From the NCBI GenBank assembly GCA_024409025.1, contig JAKSUM010000122.1, forward strand, positions 1 to 5,021: 5,021 nucleotides of DNA. The letters are read 5' to 3'. The notes beneath the pieces were generated by a model. The model had not been told where the DNA came from. It did no database searches and was given only the letters and a program-made list of their open reading frames with translations. The number at the start of each line of letters is the position of its first letter. Position 1 is the first letter of the stretch. The position numbers were made by a program, and so were the translations under genes. The stretch is from a bacterium (GTDB taxonomy: Bacteria > Vulcanimicrobiota > CADAWZ01). This document shows positions 1-4,549 of the stretch, piece by piece.

Positions 1-580
1 TTCCTTCTTTTGCAGTACTTGCAATTACTATTCTTGTCTGAGATTCAGACATGCCTTCCTTTATTCTAATGACTTTTTCACGACTATTAAAATAGCCATT
101 AGCATTTGCCATTTCTTCAAAACCCACTGAACAGGGGGTTATTCCTTTAAGGATTTCAAACAGAGATTTAAAATCCTTGCAAGAATCTACCAATTCCCGC
201 ATGCACGGATTTTTTAATTCTGCTCCTTCCGTTTGGCTTATGTCAAATACGGAGACAGTCTTATAATACACCATAGTATTATTTTCATCATCTTCCTCTT
301 CTTTTTTCTTATAAATCACGGGGGCTATTATCCGAATGGCCTTTTCCCCCTTTTTTACATGACGGTTAAGAGCCTGCCACGTATTGTACCCCGCAACCCG
401 TGTTGCTGACGGGCACTGATATGCAATTAAAACAACATTTCCATAACTATATTCATGGAACATAGCCATGTTTTTTAAATACCGTTTATATTTGTTGTCT
501 TCAAAAAGGGCTTTTACGCCCTCTTCTATGGCCTCTATGGCCTTATTTATGTTTTCCCTTTTTTCGGTATATTTTGTCAT
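1..580 (-). CDS. ArdC-like antirestriction protein, N-terminal part (3' end outside window)
   Basis: The visible 193 residues match my knowledge of the ArdC family (N-terminal ssDNA-binding domain, DUF1738-type). That family protects incoming plasmid or ICE DNA from host restriction, and normally has a C-terminal zinc metallopeptidase domain. Supporting signatures are YSYGNVVLIAYQCPSAT at about residues 44-60, followed by RVAGYNTW; the block KKGEKAIRIIAPV at 76-88; and VFDISQTEG at 111-119. Residues 91-100 are a short Lys/Asp/Glu-rich insertion. The start is the ATG at 578-580, preceded by GGAGG (minus strand, 590-594) at a spacing of 9 nt. The segment EGMSESQT (175-182) normally leads directly into the HExxH zinc site. 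Here it continues RIVIASTAKEG up to the window edge, so the expected His-Glu pair is not seen. The gene diverges from the plus-strand genes to its right. The family call is confident; protease activity is doubtful. Confidence 0.88.
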   Translation of the reverse strand, partial: MTKYTEKRENINKAIEAIEEGVKALFEDNKYKRYLKNMAMFHEYSYGNVVLIAYQCPSATRVAGYNTWQALNRHVKKGEKAIRIIAPVIYKKKEEEDDENNTMVYYKTVSVFDISQTEGAELKNPCMRELVDSCKDFKSLFEILKGITPCSVGFEEMANANGYFNSREKVIRIKEGMSESQTRIVIASTAKEG

Positions 581-687
581 TTTTTTTATCCTCCGTTGTG
601 TTTGATGCCTTATAAATAGAGCCTGTAATTTCGGAGGGCAAAGAGGCAATGGTCTGACAATTCTTGTCCCAAGGCAGTTGTATTTCG

Positions 688-768
688 GCGTATCTTTGCC
701 GTTCATGCGTATGCGTACATGCACGCATATGGGCGTACGGGATTGAGCCTCTATAATGTAAGATACGC
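688..768. repeat. Nested inverted repeats upstream of the ardC-like gene
   Basis: A perfect 9-bp inverted repeat (GCGTATCTT at 688-696, AAGATACGC at 760-768) flanks a 63-nt interior. That interior contains a second perfect 7-bp inverted repeat (TATGCGT at 710-716, ACGCATA at 723-729) with a 6-nt loop. The element lies in the non-coding region about 110 nt upstream of the ardC-like start. It could be a pair of operator half-sites, a structured 5' leader, or a structure used in single-stranded DNA during transfer. The repeats are directly visible; the role is unknown. Confidence 0.6.
704..731. other. 28-nt perfect purine/pyrimidine alternation (Z-DNA-prone)
   Basis: Every base from 704 to 731 alternates pyrimidine and purine, with many CG, CA and TG steps, and a further short alternating stretch follows at 733-739. 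Such tracts are known to favour left-handed DNA under negative supercoiling. The tract contains the inner inverted repeat of this intergenic region. Whether it adopts Z-DNA or a cruciform in the cell is inference. Confidence 0.5.
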
Positions 769-771
769 GGG

Positions 772-801
772 TTCATAATTTTTCTTTAGCCTATATATAC
801 T
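772..801 (+). promoter_or_regulatory. Candidate promoter for the 54-residue ORF
   Basis: TTCATA (772-777, four of six matches to the -35 consensus) is followed after 18 nt by TATACT (796-801, five of six matches to the -10 consensus). Transcription would start near 808, inside the hairpin at 800-815 and about 36 nt before the ATG at 844. The -35 box is weak, so this is only a candidate. Confidence 0.35.
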
Positions 802-815
802 GGCTTTATAGCCAG
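800..815. promoter_or_regulatory. Hairpin or dyad-symmetric operator candidate
   Basis: CTGGCT (800-805), TTAT and AGCCAG (810-815) form a perfect 6-bp inverted repeat with a 4-nt centre. It overlaps the -10 end and likely start point of the candidate promoter for the next gene. A dyad there is typical of a repressor operator. An alternative is an RNA hairpin in the 5' leader; an AT-rich stretch with six T (824-829) follows, but lies too far from the stem for a standard intrinsic terminator. Confidence 0.4.
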
Positions 816-843
816 AAATATATTTTTTATGGCGGAGGATATT

Positions 844-1008
844 ATGGATTTTTACTTTGCTGATTATGAGGGGGATATTGATATTAAAAGCCTTGCTCTT
901 GATAACGATGAAGAATTTGAGATATTATTTGATGATTTGACTGAAGAAGATAAAGATAAGGTAATTAAATATATTATTTATCTTAGTATGCAGGATTTAC
1001 GGTATTGA
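844..1008 (+). CDS. Small, strongly acidic hypothetical protein (54 aa)
   Basis: The ATG at 844 is preceded by a strong GGAGG (834-838) at 5-nt spacing, and the frame stays open to TGA at 1006-1008, so this is very probably a translated gene. By hand count the protein has 17 Asp/Glu and 5 Lys/Arg in 54 residues. It begins MDFYFADYEGD, has an acidic middle (DNDEEFEILFDDLTEEDKDK, residues 20-39), and ends in a hydrophobic helix-like stretch (VIKYIIYLSM). There is no signal peptide, zinc motif or recognisable family. It diverges from the ardC-like gene. Small acidic proteins of mobile elements are sometimes DNA mimics that inhibit DNA-binding enzymes, but nothing beyond charge and location supports that here. 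Its stop codon lies within the -35 box of the promoter for the next gene. Confidence 0.72.
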   Translation: MDFYFADYEGDIDIKSLALDNDEEFEILFDDLTEEDKDKVIKYIIYLSMQDLRY

Positions 1009-1033
1009 TAAATCTAATTAAAAGCCTTATAAT
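1005..1033 (+). promoter_or_regulatory. Near-consensus sigma-70-type promoter for the DUF1492-like gene
   Basis: TTGATA (1005-1010, five of six matches) and TATAAT (1028-1033, perfect) are separated by the ideal 17 nt. Transcription would start near 1040, giving a leader of about 28 nt before the ATG at 1068. The -35 box contains the TGA stop of the 54-residue ORF, so the regulator gene can be transcribed independently of the upstream gene. Confidence 0.8.
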
Positions 1034-1055
1034 GATTAGGCACAATTTTTTTTCT

Positions 1056-1063
1056 AAGGGGGG
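1056..1063 (+). promoter_or_regulatory. Ribosome binding site that sets the start at 1068
   Basis: AAGGGGGG ends 4 nt before the ATG at 1068-1070. The longer in-frame reading that would begin at 1005 has no such site, overlaps the promoter, and would start with an unusual codon. The ATG at 1068 is therefore the start to use. Confidence 0.8.
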
Positions 1064-1067
1064 TATA

Positions 1068-1529
1068 ATGTCTGCAAAGGAGTATCTTGCGGCCATGCGT
1101 ACTTCAGCCCTTCTTTATGAAGCAAAGAGGGCTGAGCTGGACGATATAATAAAGCTTGCTGCACCATCGGGGCTTAAAATTTCGGATTATGAGACCGAGA
1201 GGGTGCAGACCAGCAGGGTTAATGACGCTACCGTAGCCATTAACAGGCTTTGCAATTACATTGAACAGCTCCAGCAGGATTTGTGCGATTTGCTGACATA
1301 TAGAAAAAAAGCTCTCAATCTGATTAACAGGATTCCTTCAGGAGAGCTGCAGCTGATTCTCTTCTACAGATACTTTAGGATTCTTTCATGGGCGGATATC
1401 GCTGAAAGATTCAATGCCTCTGTTGACTGGATGTACAGACTGCACGGAAAAGCACTTACTGCTTTTGCCGAACTGTATGATGCGGAAGATATGCACGAAT
1501 ACGAGCAGGAGACATATCCGAATATTTAA
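1068..1529 (+). CDS. DUF1492-type phage regulator with sigma-70 region 4-like HTH (153 aa)
   Basis: The 153-residue protein follows the layout I know from DUF1492/ArpU-like phage and ICE proteins of Firmicutes. It starts SAKEYL, has a coiled-coil-like helical region with the VQTSR...D block (residues 46-53), then IEQLQQDLCDLLTYRKKAL (65-83). A C-terminal region resembling sigma-factor region 4 follows: LILFYRYFRILSWADIAERF (96-115) and SVDWMYRLHGKAL (118-130), the HTH and recognition-helix portion. Such proteins are thought to bind DNA and control phage late or transfer gene expression. In phages the gene often precedes the terminase genes; here a terminator follows instead, so its targets must lie elsewhere or at a distance. 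It has its own strong promoter (1005-1033). Family membership is well supported; the regulated genes are unknown. Confidence 0.85.
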   Translation: MSAKEYLAAMRTSALLYEAKRAELDDIIKLAAPSGLKISDYETERVQTSRVNDATVAINRLCNYIEQLQQDLCDLLTYRKKALNLINRIPSGELQLILFYRYFRILSWADIAERFNASVDWMYRLHGKALTAFAELYDAEDMHEYEQETYPNI

Positions 1530-1571
1530 TTTTACCTTTGCGGATTTTCCGAACCTGTAGTGAAAGACATG

Positions 1572-1609
1572 AAAAAAGAGCCTCCGATATAGAAGGCTCT
1601 TTTTTTTTT
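1572..1609. terminator. Bidirectional intrinsic terminator between convergent genes
   Basis: The stem arms AGAGCCT (1577-1583) and AGGCTCT (1594-1600) enclose a 10-nt loop. Six A (1572-1577) lie on the left and nine T (1601-1609) on the right, so a U-tract follows the stem on either strand. It lies 43 nt after the stop of the DUF1492-like gene and 5 nt beyond the stop of the minus-strand XRE gene, and should insulate both. Confidence 0.92.
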
Positions 1610-1614
1610 ACCCA

Positions 1615-2157
1615 TTAGGTGCGGAGTACCAGAAAATCTTTACCCATATGACAGGCGTATCTTGATTTTAAACCACTATGAATTTCCGACAGGGCTTCAG
1701 AGGCTGCTACACGGTTTGTTGTTATACGAATGTAAAGACGATTGGATACATAGTAGATAGGTTCCAAAGGAAAAAGCTTTGCACGGCGGAGGATTAAGCC
1801 TTCTTTTTCTGATGACGCTGGATCTATAGAGAGGTAAAGATAATCATTTTCACGAAGACGATGACGCCGAGACCAAGACAGTACGGAAGATAAATCCTCT
1901 ACATTTATCGATACCGTCAGGCCATTGGGAACAGAGCATGTGCTTTCACATGATAACAGCTCGCCAGCAGAACAGGACAGGATTGATGACAGGCGGATTA
2001 GCGTTTCTACGCTTATTCCAGCTCCGTGTTCTATATCGGATATGAAGCCTCCACTTATGATTTTTGAGTAACGCTCACGGTATATACGGGCTACCTGATT
2101 CTGGGACATTCCTCTTAAAAGGCGGATTTCCCGTATTCTTTTGCCTATTTCGTTCAT
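1615..2157 (-). CDS. XRE-family HTH transcriptional regulator with unrecognised C-terminal domain (180 aa)
   Basis: Residues 4-69 form a Cro/C1-type HTH: IGKRIREIRLLRGMSQNQVA (4-23), FISDIEHGAGISVETL (38-53) and LSSILSCSAGELL (56-68). Compared with a typical XRE domain, the loop between helix 2 and the recognition helix is longer by several residues (about 24-37, YRERYSKIISGG region). Residues 80-180 have the look of an alpha/beta domain (NVEDLSSVLSWSRRH; YLYLSID; LYIRITTNRVAASEAL) and match no family I recognise; it could be a dimerisation or ligand-sensing domain. The start ATG at 2155-2157 follows AAGGA (minus strand, 2167-2171) at 9-nt spacing. The gene is divergent from the 737-codon gene across a short promoter region, the usual arrangement for a repressor of itself and its neighbour. 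Three Cys at residues 62, 70 and 74 could bind metal or respond to redox, but the spacing is not a standard motif. Confidence 0.85.
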   Translation of the reverse strand: MNEIGKRIREIRLLRGMSQNQVARIYRERYSKIISGGFISDIEHGAGISVETLIRLSSILSCSAGELLSCESTCSVPNGLTVSINVEDLSSVLSWSRRHRLRENDYLYLSIDPASSEKEGLILRRAKLFPLEPIYYVSNRLYIRITTNRVAASEALSEIHSGLKSRYACHMGKDFLVLRT

Positions 2158-2186
2158 CTTTTATAATCCTTTTTCTCACTTGAGTA

Positions 2187-2215
2187 TTGTAAATTATATA
2201 AATTCGTGGTATATT
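2187..2215 (+). promoter_or_regulatory. Extended -10 promoter for the 737-codon gene
   Basis: TTGTAA (2187-2192) and TATATT (2210-2215) are separated by 17 nt. A TG dinucleotide (2207-2208) at the extended -10 position strengthens the call. Transcription would start near 2222, about 55-60 nt before the translation start. A minus-strand -10-like TATAAT (at 2193-2198) for the XRE gene, with a poor -35, lies inside the spacer. Binding by the XRE protein here could repress both directions. Confidence 0.65.
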
Positions 2216-2266
2216 ATTTCTTATATTTGTAAAGTTTTTCCTATCTGTTTTAGTTATTATTTTAAT

Positions 2267-2272
2267 AGGGGG
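2267..2272 (+). promoter_or_regulatory. Ribosome binding site with ambiguous start
   Basis: AGGGGG lies 3 nt before an ATG (2276) and 10 nt before the TTG (2283) that opens the long frame. The DUF1492-like gene uses a similar G-run only 4 nt before its ATG. By that comparison the natural partner is the ATG at 2276, which is in a different frame from the long ORF. Confidence 0.6.
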
Positions 2273-2275
2273 ATT

Positions 2276-2299
2276 ATGATTTTTGAAGAAGTGGCTTGA
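2276..2299 (+). other. Seven-codon leader ORF or displaced true start of the following gene
   Basis: The ATG at 2276 reads MIFEEVA and stops at TGA (2297-2299), overlapping the beginning of the long ORF in another frame. It may be a leader peptide that couples translation to the TTG at 2283. It may also be the real start, displaced by one extra T in the five-T run at 2280-2284; with four T the ATG would read M-I-L-K-K-W in frame with the long protein. The sequence alone does not decide. Confidence 0.45.
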
Positions 2300-4496
2300 G
2301 TATTCCAATGATAGGATGGATTTGTTTTTGCAGACTTATTTCGTTGAGGAAGCGGAACATGCTAATAACAGGGGGAATGTATTTGATGCCCCTGTCTATG
2401 CGGTGCTTGAGGATAAATATTCTTTTGTTTATCTTGTCGCAAGATTTGAGGATTTCTGTGCGGAACCCATGTTTTTAGGCTTTGAAAGACCTAAGAAGGT
2501 TTCAGCCTTCTTTACTTCCGAAACTCTTACATATAGCAAGAGGGTAAAGGTTTCTGAGAATGACGAGGATTATGAAGAGTGCAGGAATAAAGGCTGGAAA
2601 ACCAGAGTGAAACAATTTACTAAACCGAATCCTGCTTATTGTGGAGATGACAGAAGTCGGTTTATGAGCTCTTATGAAAGATGTGCCTATCCGTATGTCT
2701 CCGGAGATCAGTTTGTCATTATCTCGGATACCAAGATTATTGCTTCGTTTGACGGGAAGATTCGCAATTTTGAAAATCTTGAGGAAAGTACCATTGATAG
2801 GGATTTTAGTGTCTGTTACGAAGGTTCTTTTGATATTAGGCGACTGAAGGAGCCTAAGACTGTATGGGAAATTATATCAGGCAGAAAAGAAAAGTTTAAT
2901 CCCGATGCCGATTGGTTTATTACTGACGAAGGCAAAAAGAAAGAATTTATCCGATTTACGCAGTTTGATGTCGACAGGATTTTTAATGTGCTGCCGGGTG
3001 ATAAAAGAAAGAATACTGTGGCGTATCTTCCAATAGCAAGACCTGACATTATTGGAATGAATGAATTCATGAGAATTATGCTTGCGGCGTATAAGGAAAA
3101 TAAGGGGGGAGATGCCATAAGGTGGACTGACGACCTTGAGCTTCGCCTTCGTTCAGGGGATGTCTGGTATCCGGGCAGGCCGAGCCGGAGATATGCAAGA
3201 CTGCTTAAAGCTTCCAAGCGTTGCATAGAGCTTTTTTATAATCCGCCTGTAAAGCTCAGACCTGACAGCGGCATTAGGCAGGAAGTCCGAAAAGCCAAAT
3301 GGGAAAGCTGGTATCGTCCGATAAGAACTCCTGAAGAAATACAAAAAATGAAGGACGATGAAGAGGCTGAAAGGCTTGAAGAGCAGAGAAAGGCTGAGGC
3401 TTTGAAGCGTGAAGAAGAGGCGAGGATTGAAGAGCAGAGAAAGGCTGAGTCTTTGAAGCGTGAAGAAGAGGCGAGGCTTGAAGAACAGAGAAGGGCGGAG
3501 ACTTTGAAGCTGTCACCGGCGGAACAGAAACGCAGGACGCTCAGTCTTATTGCATCAGCGAGAAAGAATAAAAGCCTTATTCCGCAGATAAGTGCTAAGT
3601 CCATGGAAAGAATTATCTCTACGGCTCAGTTTAGATATGAGGAAATACTGCGTTATCGTTTTGAGCATCCTGAATGGATACGCCGGAATATAGTAAATAA
3701 ATTAATCCGTACAATCAGAATTTGTGCAAGACAGACTCTTTTTGCTTTGAGGAGGATGGGGTTAATATATTTGCCCGAGTCGGTTTTTAAGGCCGCGGAG
3801 AGGGAAAGATACCGCTCTGAGAGAGATGAATTTAAGAATCATCAGGAAGATTATATGAGATATAACGGGTATTATTTCCCTATAGATGAGGTGATTAAGA
3901 GAAACGGCTTGGAGCTTAAATACGAAGAACAGGTACGGGCTGCTATGGACGGCGAATCAAAAAAGAAGCGCAATATGTCGTTCGTGATTGAGTCTTCAAA
4001 GAATCTGGAGGAACATCTTCGGCAGTGTGCCGTTCCTCTTGCCGAGCTCAGACCGATTACTGATTTTATATGGGGTCTGAATAAGAACTGGTGGTACCTG
4101 CTTTTAGACAGATACGCCCAGTTAGAGAGTGACGACATGATTGACTTTATGGAAGACCAGCTTTATAGGCATCTGTTTGAAAATTGCAAATTAGATTTAC
4201 ACCCTGAGTATTATGTGGCTCCGGATTCATCCATTATATCTGAATGGCGGGAATATGTATCAGATAATTTGTGGGCTGACGCCACAAAGAGCATGCCAAG
4301 GGTAATGTTTGATTTTTTGAATTCCAAGGGGCTTGTCGAAGAGCTTGTCGAAGATTTTGTTGGTGATTATAGGACTTTCTATAAAGGCTTTCTATCCGGC
4401 ATTGAGAAGAATATAGAGGATTTGGATGATTATTTTTCAAGAGCTTTAGGTTTGGAGCTTGCAGGGGATTATGACATAAAATGCTGGCGAATCTAA
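2283..4496 (+). CDS. Large orphan protein with central charged-helix repeats (737 aa), function unknown
   Basis: I do not recognise the family. The frame is open for 737 codons from TTG at 2283; a stop at 2277-2279 blocks any earlier in-frame start, and the first in-frame ATG is at 2316. No signal peptide or membrane segment is seen, so it is probably cytoplasmic. Residues 1 to about 345 look like mixed alpha/beta sequence (FVYLVARFEDF; VSGDQFVIISDTKIIASFDG), ending in an Arg/Lys-rich stretch (RPSRRYARLLKASKRC) and WESWYRP. Residues 350-409 are an uninterrupted Glu/Arg/Lys/Ala-rich helix with a 17-residue tandem repeat, likely a coiled coil or rigid single helix. Residues about 415-737 are predicted mostly helical by eye, with an aromatic patch WGLNKNWW (597-604) and an acidic C-terminal region (VEELVEDFV; NIEDLDDYF). 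The layout resembles two globular parts joined by a rod. It is divergent from the XRE gene and followed 53 nt later by an acidic gene, possibly in one operon. No nuclease, NTPase or methylase motif was found by eye. Confidence 0.85.
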   Translation: MKKWLEYSNDRMDLFLQTYFVEEAEHANNRGNVFDAPVYAVLEDKYSFVYLVARFEDFCAEPMFLGFERPKKVSAFFTSETLTYSKRVKVSENDEDYEECRNKGWKTRVKQFTKPNPAYCGDDRSRFMSSYERCAYPYVSGDQFVIISDTKIIASFDGKIRNFENLEESTIDRDFSVCYEGSFDIRRLKEPKTVWEIISGRKEKFNPDADWFITDEGKKKEFIRFTQFDVDRIFNVLPGDKRKNTVAYLPIARPDIIGMNEFMRIMLAAYKENKGGDAIRWTDDLELRLRSGDVWYPGRPSRRYARLLKASKRCIELFYNPPVKLRPDSGIRQEVRKAKWESWYRPIRTPEEIQKMKDDEEAERLEEQRKAEALKREEEARIEEQRKAESLKREEEARLEEQRRAETLKLSPAEQKRRTLSLIASARKNKSLIPQISAKSMERIISTAQFRYEEILRYRFEHPEWIRRNIVNKLIRTIRICARQTLFALRRMGLIYLPESVFKAAERERYRSERDEFKNHQEDYMRYNGYYFPIDEVIKRNGLELKYEEQVRAAMDGESKKKRNMSFVIESSKNLEEHLRQCAVPLAELRPITDFIWGLNKNWWYLLLDRYAQLESDDMIDFMEDQLYRHLFENCKLDLHPEYYVAPDSSIISEWREYVSDNLWADATKSMPRVMFDFLNSKGLVEELVEDFVGDYRTFYKGFLSGIEKNIEDLDDYFSRALGLELAGDYDIKCWRI
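3375..3509 (+). repeat. 51-bp in-frame tandem repeat (2.6 copies) encoding a charged helix
   Basis: Copy 1 (3375-3425) and copy 2 (3426-3476) differ at only 2 of 51 bases by hand comparison; a partial, more diverged third copy runs 3477-3509. Each unit encodes 17 residues of the type LEEQRKAEALKREEEAR. Near identity at DNA level points to recent duplication, and copy number could vary between strains without breaking the frame. A weaker related segment (EEAER) precedes copy 1. Confidence 0.92.
4331..4354 (+). repeat. Perfect 12-bp tandem duplication
   Basis: GCTTGTCGAAGA occurs twice in direct succession within the 737-codon gene, encoding the LVEELVED part near the C-terminus. It is in frame, and could be a small slippage duplication or chance within a Leu/Val/Glu-rich helix. 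Confidence 0.6.
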
Positions 4497-4497
4497 T

Positions 4498-4526
4498 TTG
4501 ATAAGCGGTATAAAAAGCAATAAATA
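4498..4526 (+). promoter_or_regulatory. Weak candidate promoter before the last gene
   Basis: TTGATA (4498-4503) is followed after 17 nt by TAAATA (4521-4526), a poor -10 box. The same TTGATA hexamer serves the DUF1492-like gene. No terminator is seen in the 53-nt gap after the 737-codon gene, so read-through into the last gene is at least as likely. Confidence 0.25.
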
Positions 4527-4549
4527 TATGTAAAGGAGACAGGAAATTT

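Noticed and set aside
752..757. Plus-strand TATAAT as a promoter
   Set aside because: There is no -35-like hexamer at 16-18 nt upstream and no TG extension, and it is about 90 nt from the next start. It is probably chance in AT-rich DNA.
543..776. Minus-strand reading frame of 77 codons upstream of and overlapping the ardC-like start
   Set aside because: It has no good ribosome binding site, and part of it is the alternating purine/pyrimidine tract, which yields a His/Thr/Arg-rich peptide. It overlaps the well-supported ardC-like start by 38 nt. A conserved small leader gene is not fully excluded.
800..829. Intrinsic terminator reading of the 800-815 hairpin
   Set aside because: The stem is only 6 bp and the T-run starts eight bases after it. 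The site lies in a divergent promoter region where no upstream plus-strand gene needs termination.
581..843. tRNA, CRISPR or attachment-site content in the longest gap
   Set aside because: No cloverleaf, regularly spaced repeats or direct-repeat pair was found; only the inverted repeats listed as features stand out.
1005..1067. Longer N-terminus for the DUF1492-like protein
   Set aside because: It would begin at a non-ATG codon inside the promoter's -35 box, without a ribosome site. The ATG at 1068 has a strong one and gives the N-terminus normal for the family (SAKEYL).
2075..2308. Minus-strand 77-codon frame overlapping the XRE start and divergent promoter
   Set aside because: It overlaps both real gene starts and the promoter region, and its composition (Asn/Ile/Lys-rich then Pro-rich) is that of a chance frame.
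2816..3604. Several minus-strand open frames opposite the 737-codon gene
   Set aside because: Their Ser/Leu/Ala/Phe-rich repeats (SSSLASSSRF type) are the antisense of the Glu/Arg repeat codons. They have no convincing ribosome sites and are shadows.
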